DNA of 64,000 nt from Actinomadura macrotermitis. GTDB lineage: Bacteria; Actinomycetota; Actinomycetes; Streptosporangiales; Streptosporangiaceae. Position numbers and translations under genes: made by a program. The DNA lies in contig NZ_WEGH01000002.1 of NCBI RefSeq assembly GCF_009604375.1, positions 1,760,073 through 1,824,072 of the forward strand, read 5' to 3'. Every line of letters starts with the position of its first letter. Position 1 is the stretch's first letter. A model generated the notes under the pieces. The model did no database searches, was not told the origin of the DNA, and saw only the letters and a list, made by a program, of their open reading frames with translations. Shown piece by piece: positions 34,871 through 42,707 of this stretch.

Positions 34871-35476
34871 ATGACGTTCACGCTGCTGGTGTGGCACGAG
34901 CCCGCGCCGATCTCCCGGGAGCAGGCCGCCGGGACCGACCTCGCCGGGCTCGCGCCCGGCCCCGCCGTGGCCGCCTTCGCCGACGAGTTCGGCAAGCTGC
35001 GTCCCGAGGCCGCGCCCGAGGTGGTCGAGGACCGCTACGCCCGGGTCACGCTGGCGCCGGAGAACGTCGACGAGCTGTCCACCGAGGTCTTCGCGCTCGC
35101 CCGGGCGCACGGACTGGTCTGCTGGGACCCCGAGCGGGAGCTGGTGCACAACCCCGGCCCGGCCGGCGTGTACGAGGGCATGCAGCTGCACACCGGCGAC
35201 GGGCTGATCGTCCTGGACCCCGACCTCGGGCTGATCCGCGACGCGCTCGCCCGGCTCGGCCCCGGCAACCCGTTCGCGGCGCTGGTGGTGTTCGGGCGGC
35301 ACTTCGTGCAGGCGTCCCCGGAGGAGGGCGGCTTCGAGCTGGAGTACAAGGACAGCGTGAAGGGCGTCCTGTACCGCACCCACGTCGGCGACGTCGCCGA
35401 GGTGCAGCGGGCGTTCCAGGAGTACGCGATGGACGGGCGGGGCTTCCTGGAGCGCCACGACTGGGCCGAGGTCTGA
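34871..35476 (+). CDS. conserved hypothetical protein
   Basis: A 201-residue soluble protein, not recognised as a characterised family. It begins MTFTLLVWHEPAPIS and contains LARAHGLVCWDPERELVHNP and a C-terminal half with DSVKGVLYRTHVGDVAEVQRAFQEYA. The composition is normal for a cytoplasmic protein. It starts 25 bases after the lipoprotein gene, with ATGGGGGG just upstream of ATG 34871, so co-expression is plausible. Confidence 0.65.
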   Translation: MTFTLLVWHEPAPISREQAAGTDLAGLAPGPAVAAFADEFGKLRPEAAPEVVEDRYARVTLAPENVDELSTEVFALARAHGLVCWDPERELVHNPGPAGVYEGMQLHTGDGLIVLDPDLGLIRDALARLGPGNPFAALVVFGRHFVQASPEEGGFELEYKDSVKGVLYRTHVGDVAEVQRAFQEYAMDGRGFLERHDWAEV

Positions 35477-35540
35477 CCGGTCCCGCAGGGGGCGGGCTGG
35501 CGACGGCGGCACCGGCCCGCGCGGGTAACCTGGCGACGCG

Positions 35541-36179
35541 ATGACTGAGACCACGACTGTTCACCTGCTGCGGCACGGTGAGGTGCACAATCCCGAGGGC
35601 GTTCTGTACGGCCGGCTGCCCGGGTACCGGCTCAGCGAGGACGGCCGGCTGATGGCCAAGGCCGCCGCCGACTGGTTCTCCGGCCGGGACGTGACCGCGC
35701 TGTTCTCCTCCCCGATGCAGCGCGCCCTGGAGACCGCGGCGCCGCTGGTCGACACCTTCGACCTGCCGGTGTCGGTGGACGACCGGCTGATCGAGGCCGA
35801 CAACCGGTTCGAGGGCCTGACCTTCGGCGTCGGCGCGGGCTCGCTGCGCCGCCCCGAGCACTGGCGGCACCTGCGCAACCCGTTCACCCCCTCGTGGGGC
35901 GAGCCCTACAAGGAGATCGCGGCGCGGATGCGCGCGGCGGTCATCCGGGCCCGCGACGCCGCGCGTGGGCACGAGGCGATCGCGGTCAGCCACCAGCTGC
36001 CCATCTGGATCCTGCGGATGCACGCCGAGAAGCGCCGCCTGTGGCACCACCCCGGCCGCCGCGAGTGCGGGCTGGCCAGCATCACCAGCCTGACGTTCGA
36101 GGGCGCCCGGCTGGTCGAGGTCTCCTACGCCGACCCGTGCGCGGGGATGGGCGGGCAGACCGGTGTCGCGGGCGCCTGA
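35541..36179 (+). CDS. histidine phosphatase-family protein (phosphoglycerate mutase-like)
   Basis: A 212-residue member of the histidine phosphatase superfamily. The phospho-accepting RHG motif is LLRHGEVHNP, with FSSPMQRALETA, EADNRFEGLTFG and the second catalytic His in AVSHQLPIW. It precedes the cytochrome c maturation genes, as its Streptomyces counterpart does downstream of hemL. TAACCT lies 9 bases before ATG 35541. True substrate unknown. Confidence 0.9.
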   Translation: MTETTTVHLLRHGEVHNPEGVLYGRLPGYRLSEDGRLMAKAAADWFSGRDVTALFSSPMQRALETAAPLVDTFDLPVSVDDRLIEADNRFEGLTFGVGAGSLRRPEHWRHLRNPFTPSWGEPYKEIAARMRAAVIRARDAARGHEAIAVSHQLPIWILRMHAEKRRLWHHPGRRECGLASITSLTFEGARLVEVSYADPCAGMGGQTGVAGA

Positions 36180-36197
36180 CCGGCCCACTACATTGAG

Positions 36198-36214
36198 TAC
36201 TACGTTCTGTAGTA
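36198..36214. promoter_or_regulatory. MecI/BlaI-type palindrome before the cytochrome c maturation operon
   Basis: TACTAC-GTTCT-GTAGTA: perfect 6-base arms around 5 bases, 14 bases before the TTG of resA and just before its Shine-Dalgarno. It resembles operators of the MecI/BlaI/CopY repressor family (TACTAC...GTAGTA). No such repressor gene is in the window. Confidence 0.6.
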
Positions 36215-36227
36215 GTAGGAGGGTCCG

Positions 36228-36815
36228 TTGAGCCCCCGAATCACCCGGGCACGCGCCGCCGCCGCTGCCGTGGCGCTGTGCGCGCTGCTGGCCGGCTGCG
36301 CCGGGAACAACGCCCAGGCCGGCCCCGCCGGCAGCGACAACCGCTTCATCGGCGGCGCCGGCGACGTGCAGCAGATCGCGCCCGCCGACCGCAAGGCCGC
36401 CCCGCAGGCGGCCGGCGCCACCCTGACGGGCGCCCGGGCGAGCCTGGCCGACCTGCGCGGCAAGGTCGTCGTGGTCAACTTCTGGGCGTCCTGGTGCGCG
36501 CCCTGCCGCGGCGAGGCGCCCTCGCTGGAGCAGGTCTACCAGGAGAACAAGCCGAAGGGCGCCGAGTTCATCGGCGTCGACTTCAAGGACGCCAAGGAGA
36601 ACGCCAAGGCGTTCGAGCGGCGCTTCAAGGTGTCCTACCCGAGCTTCTTCGACGCCGACGGGCAGATCGGCCTGGCCTTCCGCGACGTCCCGCCGAACGC
36701 CATCCCGAGCACCCTGGTGCTGGACCGGCAGGGCCGGGTCGCCGCGCGGATCATCGGCGCGACCACCTACTCCAAGCTGAACCCGGTCGTCGGCAAGGTC
36801 CTGGCGGAGAAGTGA
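36228..36815 (+). CDS. resA: thiol-disulfide oxidoreductase, TlpA/ResA-like lipoprotein
   Basis: A 195-residue membrane-tethered thioredoxin-fold protein that reduces apocytochrome c cysteines outside the membrane. The lipobox is LLAGC (about residue 24); the active site is WASWCAPCRGE and the cis-Pro region IPSTLVLD. TTG 36228 follows AGGAGGG. It heads the resA-ccdA-resB-ccsB operon. Its stop is overlapped by GTG 36812, which begins a frame through hairpin repeat copy 2. Confidence 0.92.
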   Translation: MSPRITRARAAAAAVALCALLAGCAGNNAQAGPAGSDNRFIGGAGDVQQIAPADRKAAPQAAGATLTGARASLADLRGKVVVVNFWASWCAPCRGEAPSLEQVYQENKPKGAEFIGVDFKDAKENAKAFERRFKVSYPSFFDADGQIGLAFRDVPPNAIPSTLVLDRQGRVAARIIGATTYSKLNPVVGKVLAEK

Positions 36816-36940
36816 CCCTCCTCGCTGCGAGCGGCCGCGCGTCGTCTGGACTGAGGAGCGGCGGGAGCCTGCGACCAGAGCGACGAGGGAAGACGGCGCG
36901 TAAGGCGGCCGCGAGCCGCCGAGCGGAGGCGAGGCGATGA
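36812..36940 (+). repeat. dispersed hairpin repeat, copy 2 (resA-ccdA junction)
   Basis: Fills the resA-ccdA gap. The outer stem is GCGGCCGC (36831-36838) with GCGGCCGC (36905-36912). The inner stem is GCGTCGTCT (36839-36847) with AGACGGCGC (36891-36899), including one U.G pair. GTAAG bulges at 36900-36904. The loop carries GGACTGAGGAGC and CGACGAGGGA, as in copy 1, although the stems differ. The tail GCCGCCGAGCGGAGGCGAGG leads into the ATGAGC of ccdA. An open frame of 42 codons from GTG 36812 overlaps resA (GTGA) and ccdA (ATGA). Confidence 0.85.
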
Positions 36941-37680
36941 GCGCCGTCGGTGAAACGGTCGCCAACGGGTCGCTGCTGGCGGCGGCGCCGCTGGCGGCGG
37001 CGGCCGGGCTGGTCTCGTTCGCCTCGCCGTGCGTGCTGCCGCTCGTGCCCGGCTACCTGTCGTACGTGACGGGCATGACCGGCGCGGAACTGGCCGCGCA
37101 GCGCCGCGGCCGGCTGCTGGCCGGGGTGGCGCTGTTCATCGCCGGCTTCTCCGCGGTGTTCGTCGCGATGGGCGCAGCGGCGGGCGGCCTCGGCCGCTGG
37201 CTGGCCGAGTACACCGACCCGATCAGCCGGGTCCTCGGCGTCGTCACGATCGTGTTCGGGCTGGCCTTCATGGGCCTGGTCCCGGGCCTGCAGCGGACGG
37301 TGAAGTCGGGGCGGCTGCCGGCCGCCGGCCTCGCCGGGGCGCCGCTGCTCGGCGTCCTGTTCGGGCTCGGCTGGACGCCGTGCATCGGCCCGACGCTCGG
37401 CGCCGTCCAGACGCTGTCGTTCAGCGAGGGCAGCGCCGGGCGCGGCGCGCTGCTGTCGCTGGCCTACTGCGCCGGCCTCGGCCTGCCGTTCCTGCTCACC
37501 GCGCTCGCCTACCGCCGTGCGCTCGGCGCGTTCGGCGCGGTGAAGCGGCACTACCCGCTGGTCATGCGGCTCGGCGGCGGCATGCTCGTGGTCATCGGCG
37601 TGCTGCTGGTGACGGGCCTGTGGGGCGACCTGACCATCCAGCTGAAGTCGTGGATCAGCGGCTTCGAACCGGTTATTTGA
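36937..37680 (+). CDS. ccdA: cytochrome c biogenesis protein CcdA
   Basis: A 247-residue membrane protein with six helices that passes reducing equivalents across the membrane to ResA. The two redox cysteines lie in FASPCVLPLVPGYLSY and GWTPCIGPTLGA. ATG 36937 overlaps the stop of the short frame in the preceding repeat. It is followed after one base by resB. Confidence 0.94.
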   Translation: MSAVGETVANGSLLAAAPLAAAAGLVSFASPCVLPLVPGYLSYVTGMTGAELAAQRRGRLLAGVALFIAGFSAVFVAMGAAAGGLGRWLAEYTDPISRVLGVVTIVFGLAFMGLVPGLQRTVKSGRLPAAGLAGAPLLGVLFGLGWTPCIGPTLGAVQTLSFSEGSAGRGALLSLAYCAGLGLPFLLTALAYRRALGAFGAVKRHYPLVMRLGGGMLVVIGVLLVTGLWGDLTIQLKSWISGFEPVI

Positions 37681-37681
37681 G

Positions 37682-39307
37682 ATGACGCACACAGACGGCA
37701 CGGAAGTCGGTACCGAGGCCCCCGCCGAGCGGCGGCCCCCGCAGGAGGTGCCGCGGCCGAAGGGGCTCGGCCCGTTCGGCTGGCTGCGCTGGGCGTGGCG
37801 GCAGCTGACCACCATGCGCACCGCGCTGATCCTGCTGTTCCTGGTCGCGCTCGGCGCGGTGCCGGGGTCGGTGCTGCCGCAGCGCGGCGAGGCGCCCGAG
37901 CGGGTCGCGCAGTACTTCACCGACCACAAGACGGCCGCGCCGATCCTCGACAAGATGTCGATGTTCGACGTGTTCGCCGCCCCGTGGTTCGCGGCGATCT
38001 ACATCCTGCTGTTCGTGTCGCTGGCGGGCTGCGTCATCCCGCGCGCCGGCAAGCACCTGCAGGCGATGCGGGCGCGGCCCCCGGCGGCGCCGCGCAACCT
38101 GGCCCGGCTGCCGCAGGCCGAGACCTACGAGACCGAGCGCGGCGCCGACGAGGTGCTCGCCGAGGCCCGCAAGGTCCTGAAGAGGCGCCGCTTCCGGGTG
38201 GACGCCGCGGACGGCTCCGTCGCCGCCGAGAAGGGCTACCTCGGCGAGACCGGCAACCTGGTCTTCCACCTGGCGCTGCTGGTCCTGCTGTTCGCGCTCG
38301 GCATGGGCAACTCGTTCGGCTACCGCGGCAACGTCCTGCTCACCGAGGGCAAGACGTTCGCCAACGCGCTGAACAACTACGACCAGTTCAAGCCCGGCCG
38401 CCAGTTCGACACCGACGAGCTGGCCCCCTTCACCCTGTCCCTGGACAGGTTCCACGCCGAGTACCAGACCAAGGGCGACAAGCGCGGCCAGGCCGTCGAC
38501 TTCTCGGCCAAGGTCCGGTTCAAGGCGGGCCCGTCGTCGCCGGACAGGCCCTTCGACCTGAAGGTCAACCACCCGCTGAAGGTGGACGGCACGAAGGTCT
38601 ACCTGCTCGGGCACGGGTACGCGCCGCAGTTCACCGTCCGCGACGCCAAGGGGAACATCGCCTTCCAGGACACCGTGCCGTTCCTGCCGATGGAGCAGCG
38701 CAACCTGACGTCCGAAGGCGTCGTCAAGGCGCCCGACGCCGACCCGCAGCAGCTGGCGTTCTACGCGATCCTGTGGCCGTCGGCGGTGGCGTCCAAGGAC
38801 GGCAAGCAGATCGAGTCGGCGTTCCCGGCGGCGCTGCGGCCCGTGGTGTCGATCTCCTCGTTCACCGGCGACATCGGGCTGGACTCGGGCGTCCCGCAGT
38901 CGGTCTACCAGCTGCCCGCGCTCAAGGACGGCAAGCTGAAGCCGCTGAAGGGCGGGCAGAAGCTGCTGGAGCCGGGCGAGACCTTCAAGCTGCCGGGCAA
39001 CGCCGGCTCCATCACCTTCGACGGGCTCAAGGAGTGGACGAGCCTGTCGGTCAACCACGACCCCGGCCGGATCCCCGCGCTGATCGCGGCGATCCTGGCC
39101 GTCGCGGGCGTGGCCACCTCGTTCCTGGTCCGCCGCCGCAGAGTGTGGGTCCGTGCGCGCGCCGGAGAGGGCGGGCGTACCGTGGTCGAGGTCGGCGGTC
39201 TGACGCTGGGCAACCCGACCCCGGAGTTCGACGAGATCGTGGCCGCGCTGCGCGGCGGGCAGGCGGACGCGTCCGGACCCGCCCCGGCAACCGAATCTAA
39301 GGAGTGA
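37682..39307 (+). CDS. resB: cytochrome c biogenesis protein ResB
   Basis: A 541-residue System II cytochrome c synthetase subunit. It has a cytoplasmic Pro-rich N-terminus, transmembrane segments near 45-65, 100-120 and 195-215, a large extracytoplasmic domain (about 220-450), a last helix (about 462-480) and a cytoplasmic tail. Together with CcsB it exports haem and attaches it to apocytochrome c. It starts ATG 37682 directly after ccdA and lies 4 bases before ccsB. Confidence 0.93.
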   Translation: MTHTDGTEVGTEAPAERRPPQEVPRPKGLGPFGWLRWAWRQLTTMRTALILLFLVALGAVPGSVLPQRGEAPERVAQYFTDHKTAAPILDKMSMFDVFAAPWFAAIYILLFVSLAGCVIPRAGKHLQAMRARPPAAPRNLARLPQAETYETERGADEVLAEARKVLKRRRFRVDAADGSVAAEKGYLGETGNLVFHLALLVLLFALGMGNSFGYRGNVLLTEGKTFANALNNYDQFKPGRQFDTDELAPFTLSLDRFHAEYQTKGDKRGQAVDFSAKVRFKAGPSSPDRPFDLKVNHPLKVDGTKVYLLGHGYAPQFTVRDAKGNIAFQDTVPFLPMEQRNLTSEGVVKAPDADPQQLAFYAILWPSAVASKDGKQIESAFPAALRPVVSISSFTGDIGLDSGVPQSVYQLPALKDGKLKPLKGGQKLLEPGETFKLPGNAGSITFDGLKEWTSLSVNHDPGRIPALIAAILAVAGVATSFLVRRRRVWVRARAGEGGRTVVEVGGLTLGNPTPEFDEIVAALRGGQADASGPAPATESKE

Positions 39308-39311
39308 CGAG

Positions 39312-40319
39312 GTGGGTTCCGACCTCGCGAACCTGAGCGACAAGCTCATGCTGACCACCGTCGTGCTGTACATCGTCGCGCTGGTCGCCTACGCCGCCGA
39401 CCTCGGCTTCGGGCAGGGCCGGCGGCGCGCCGCGGCCGTCCCCGAGCGGGCGAAGGTGCTGGCGGGCGCGGGCGGCGGCGAGACGGTGGAGGACGCGCCG
39501 GCCGAAGCGCCGCCGGCGGAGGAGGAGGCAGGCCGCGACTGGGGCCGCTTCGCGATCCTGCTGAACGTGCTCGGCTGGGCCGCCAACCTCGGTGTGATCA
39601 TCACCCGCGGCGCGGCGGTGGAGCGCTGGCCGTGGGGCAACATGTACGAGTTCCTCACCGCCATCACCTTCGCGGCCGTGACGGCCTACCTGGTCGTGGC
39701 GGTCCGCTACCAGGCCCGGTTCCTCGGCGCGTTCGTGATGGCCGCGGCCGTCGTCGCGCTCGGCGTCGACAACATCTGGCTGTACAACTCCGCGGGCCCG
39801 GTCACGCCGGCGCTGAACTCCTACTGGATCGCCATCCACGTCACCGCCGCGATCATCGCGACGGGCGCGTTCACCGTGGCCGGCGCGGCCACGCTGCTGT
39901 ACGTGCTGAAGTCGCGCCGCGAGGCGGCCGGGCCGATCCCCGCCGACGGCTTCTGGGCGCGCGTCCCCTCCGGCGAGAACCTGGACCGGCTCGCGCTGCG
40001 CGTCACCATGTTCGCGTTCCCGATCTGGACCGCCGCGATCATCATGGGCGCGATCTGGGCGGACGAGGCCTGGGGCCGCTACTGGGGCTGGGACCCCAAG
40101 GAGATCTGGTCGTTCGTCACCTGGATCGTCTACGCCGCCTACCTGCACGCCCGCTCCACCGCGGGCTGGAAGGGCCGCCGCGCCGCGATCCTCGCGCTGG
40201 TCGCCTTCGCCGCGCTGCTGTTCAACTTCTTCGGCGTGAACTACATGTTCAAGGGCAAGCACTCCTACGCCGCGCCCGCCCCCGCGCCCGTCGTGCAGCG
40301 GGTGGACCGGGCCGTCTAG
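39312..40319 (+). CDS. ccsB: c-type cytochrome biogenesis protein CcsB (CcsA/ResC)
   Basis: A 335-residue haem-handling protein with about eight transmembrane helices and the tryptophan-rich WWD-type motif, here WGRYWGWDPKEIWSFVTW, plus conserved histidines for haem. An acidic cytoplasmic loop of about 45 residues follows the first helix. GTG 39312 follows AAGGAGTGACGAG. The final codon region overlaps the stop of the convergent 57-residue gene (CTAG). It completes the System II operon. Confidence 0.94.
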   Translation: MGSDLANLSDKLMLTTVVLYIVALVAYAADLGFGQGRRRAAAVPERAKVLAGAGGGETVEDAPAEAPPAEEEAGRDWGRFAILLNVLGWAANLGVIITRGAAVERWPWGNMYEFLTAITFAAVTAYLVVAVRYQARFLGAFVMAAAVVALGVDNIWLYNSAGPVTPALNSYWIAIHVTAAIIATGAFTVAGAATLLYVLKSRREAAGPIPADGFWARVPSGENLDRLALRVTMFAFPIWTAAIIMGAIWADEAWGRYWGWDPKEIWSFVTWIVYAAYLHARSTAGWKGRRAAILALVAFAALLFNFFGVNYMFKGKHSYAAPAPAPVVQRVDRAV

Positions 40320-40489
40320 TCGCCGCGCAGCCGCCGGTCGAGGTCGCGCAGGAAGTCGGGGTCGTCGTCCGGGCCCTTGGGGCCCCCGGACGACGGCCCC
40401 GCGGCATTGCCGGTGAAGGGGACACGGGCCGGGCGGGCCAGGAACAGCCACACCCCGATGAGCACGAAAGCGATCAGCGCATACGCCAT
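40316..40489 (-). CDS. 57-residue single-pass membrane protein
   Basis: A very small gene, MAYALIAFVLIGVWLFLARP then a polar tail rich in Gly/Pro and Asp ending DRRLRGD. Residues 3-18 form one membrane helix. TAACCT and 6 bases precede ATG 40489, the leaderless promoter pattern. Its TAG overlaps the TAG of ccsB in CTAG. Codon use (GC at third positions) and the helix-plus-tail layout support a real gene. Function unknown; the position suggests an accessory of cytochrome c maturation, which is only a guess. Confidence 0.6.
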   Translation of the reverse strand: MAYALIAFVLIGVWLFLARPARVPFTGNAAGPSSGGPKGPDDDPDFLRDLDRRLRGD

Positions 40490-40600
40490 GCCAAGAGGTT
40501 AATGCGTGACCGGACCGGATGACGGCGTGTCGGATCCGGGCTTACCCTGCCTCGGGGGGATCAGCCGATGTCGACCGGGGGTCGCGGACGAAGGAGCCCG

Positions 40601-41506
40601 ATGCGCTTCAAAGGCATGCATCGCAAACCCCGGGACGGGATGTTCGCACCGCCGTCCCCCGAGATGCGCCCGGTGCGACCGCGCAGCAACCAGCCGCGGG
40701 ACCGGTTCGGCCGGTTCCGCAAGGCCGGTCGCGACGACGGTTTCGCGCTCCGCCAGGGCCCCGACCGGCCGCCGGAGACCGTGCAGGGACGGTTCGCGCG
40801 GTCCGCGCCCGCGCGCGGCGACGGCGGCGCCCGCTTCCTGCGCGACTACGAGCTCGACGAGGCGCTGCCGCGCGTCGAGCCGCACCCGCCGGGCGTCCCG
40901 CACGCCGCGGACGGGCGACGGCACTGTGGCGTCCTGGAAAGGATCCTGTACCGCCAGTGGGACGCCCGGCAGGGCCCGCCGACCCCCGAGACGGTGCGCG
41001 CGGTGGAGAGCCTGGCGGCGCTGCCCGACCGGCTGAAGGAGCGGCTCGCCGCGGGCCTGGACGGCATCTACGTCGGCCCCGGCGGCGTCCCGCAGCTGGA
41101 CGACATGGGCCACCTGCGCGACCACCCGCTGCCGTCGGGCCGGGGCACCTGGGACATCTGCGCGGGCGCCTACGGCGACCGCAAGGTGATCGTCGGGGAC
41201 CGGCCGTCGCCGACCCCGGACGTGATGATGCACGAGGTCGGGCATGCCCTGGACGACATCGACGGCGAGGGCGCGGGCTGGCAGTCCGACGGCCCCGCCT
41301 TCCGCGCCCTGTACGACCAGTGCCGCCCGTACCTGGCGAGCGACTTCCACACCGCCGCGGGCGCGCTCGGCCGCCGCGAGTTCTTCGCCGACGCCTTCGC
41401 CGCGATTTCCGCCCGCCAGCGCCCCGCTCTGGTCGATATGCTCGCCGGCGACATCAGGATGGCGCTGGAGGTCATGCTCTTCTTCAACCGACGGTATGGC
41501 ATCTGA
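40601..41506 (+). CDS. putative zinc metallopeptidase (gluzincin, lethal-factor-like)
   Basis: A 301-residue protein with a basic, Arg/Pro-rich N-terminal third and a C-terminal peptidase-like domain. The zinc motif is MMHEVGHALDDID (HExxH, about residues 215-227), with a downstream Glu in RREFFADAFAAIS as third ligand, the layout of anthrax-lethal-factor-type (ATLF) gluzincins. ATG 40601 follows AAGGAG; ATG 40568 (GGGGGA 7 bases upstream) is an alternative. No signal peptide is seen. It is followed 19 bases later by a small acidic partner gene. Toxin, maturation protease and housekeeping roles are all possible. Confidence 0.7.
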   Translation: MRFKGMHRKPRDGMFAPPSPEMRPVRPRSNQPRDRFGRFRKAGRDDGFALRQGPDRPPETVQGRFARSAPARGDGGARFLRDYELDEALPRVEPHPPGVPHAADGRRHCGVLERILYRQWDARQGPPTPETVRAVESLAALPDRLKERLAAGLDGIYVGPGGVPQLDDMGHLRDHPLPSGRGTWDICAGAYGDRKVIVGDRPSPTPDVMMHEVGHALDDIDGEGAGWQSDGPAFRALYDQCRPYLASDFHTAAGALGRREFFADAFAAISARQRPALVDMLAGDIRMALEVMLFFNRRYGI

Positions 41507-41525
41507 GGATCGGAGGTGATGGGCG

Positions 41526-41780
41526 ATGTACGTGATCCGGCTTCCCGACGGCACGCTGCGCGTCCCGCACGGCGTCCTGTCCGACCCCGGCACGGGGGAC
41601 GCGCAGATCGTCGCCGACGCGTACGTGGAGATCGGCCCGGACGACCCCGACTATGAGCGGCTGCTCGCCGGTTCGCTGACCGAGGCCGAGCTGGAGGACA
41701 AGCGGCGCGGCTGGCGCGCGGGCAACGACGACCTGGAGCGCACCTTCGAGGAGTGGAAGGCCGCTCGCGAGGACGACTGA
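41526..41780 (+). CDS. small acidic protein paired with the metallopeptidase gene
   Basis: An 84-residue acidic protein (YVIRLPDGTLRVPHGVL... ending EEWKAAREDD) of no recognised family. An unusually strong Shine-Dalgarno, GGAGGTGAT, precedes ATG 41526. Its position just after a basic putative peptidase and its opposite charge fit a partner or immunity-like protein, by inference only. Confidence 0.68.
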   Translation: MYVIRLPDGTLRVPHGVLSDPGTGDAQIVADAYVEIGPDDPDYERLLAGSLTEAELEDKRRGWRAGNDDLERTFEEWKAAREDD

Positions 41781-41831
41781 CCGCGACTTTCCTGATCACG
41801 GTACGTGTCATAGTGAACGCGGATAGCATCC

Positions 41832-42707
41832 GTGCTCGTGCCCTCCTCCCTCCATGAGGCCCTCTGCGAGATGTTCCGGGATCGTCCCGAACTGGCAGCC
41901 GAGGTCCTGACCAGCTCCCTGGGTCTGGCGATCCCCGCCTACCGGGACGCGCAGATCCGCTCCGGCGGCGTCACCGACGATCGCATGGCCGAGCTCCGCG
42001 CCGACGTCGTGGTGGAGTACGCCGACCAGGAACGCAAGTTCGCCGTGATCGTCGAGGTGCAACTGGGCCACGACGCGGCCAAGGGATATTCGTGGCCCCT
42101 CTACATGATGGGTCTGCGACAGCGACTGCGCTGTCCCGTGATGCTGCTGGCCATCTGCCCGAAGCGGCCGGTCGCGCGCACATACATGCGGCCCATCGAC
42201 CTCGGCCATCCCGGCATGACCTTGACCCCGCTGGTGGTCGGCCCCGACCAGATCCCCTACATCACCGATCCTGAAGAGGCCGTGCGCACTCCCGAGCTGG
42301 CGGTGCTGTCCGCGCTGGCGCACGGTGCCCTGCCGGAAGGCCGCGCGGTGCTGGCAGCGCTGCCGGACGCCTACTCGGCGCTAGATCGCGACCACCGTGC
42401 GCTATACCATGACCTTGTCCAAACTGCGCTGCCCGAGGCCGCGCGTCGCTTCCTGGCGGAGACGATGAAGCTGAAGAACTACGAGTACCAGAGCGAGTTC
42501 GCCCGCGAGTACTTCGGCAAGGGCAAGGTCGAGGGGCAGTTGGAAGCCACGGCGAAGCTCATTCTGCGGGCTCTGGCGGCACAGGGCGTCTGTGTCTCGA
42601 ACGAGGCGCGCGAGCGTATCGCCGGGTGCCGGGATCTCGAGCAGTTGGAAGCCTGGTTCGATCGGGCCACCACGGTCTCCAGTACCCGCGAGCTCTTCCA
42701 GGACTGA
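41832..42707 (+). CDS. Rpn-like PD-(D/E)XK nuclease-family protein
   Basis: A 291-residue protein resembling actinobacterial members of the recombination-promoting nuclease/transposase-like PD-(D/E)XK group. The core reads ELRADVVVEYADQERKFAVIVEVQLGHD (Asp...Glu-x-Gln), near residues 55-82. The C-terminal region (KNYEYQSEFAREYFGKGKVEGQLEATAKLILRAL) recalls the tail seen in such proteins. Codon use is less GC-biased than neighbours. Its C-terminal 82 codons are duplicated immediately downstream. Typical of accessory, rapidly changing loci. Confidence 0.7.
   Translation: MLVPSSLHEALCEMFRDRPELAAEVLTSSLGLAIPAYRDAQIRSGGVTDDRMAELRADVVVEYADQERKFAVIVEVQLGHDAAKGYSWPLYMMGLRQRLRCPVMLLAICPKRPVARTYMRPIDLGHPGMTLTPLVVGPDQIPYITDPEEAVRTPELAVLSALAHGALPEGRAVLAALPDAYSALDRDHRALYHDLVQTALPEAARRFLAETMKLKNYEYQSEFAREYFGKGKVEGQLEATAKLILRALAAQGVCVSNEARERIAGCRDLEQLEAWFDRATTVSSTRELFQD

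Noticed and set aside
22275..36940. The repeats as conserved small-protein genes
   Set aside because: Copies 1 and 2 share a peptide (GLRS-GSLRPERRGK), but the nuoB-nuoC copies are read in a different frame relative to the element. Nucleotide structure, not peptide, is what is conserved; translation through them is still possible.
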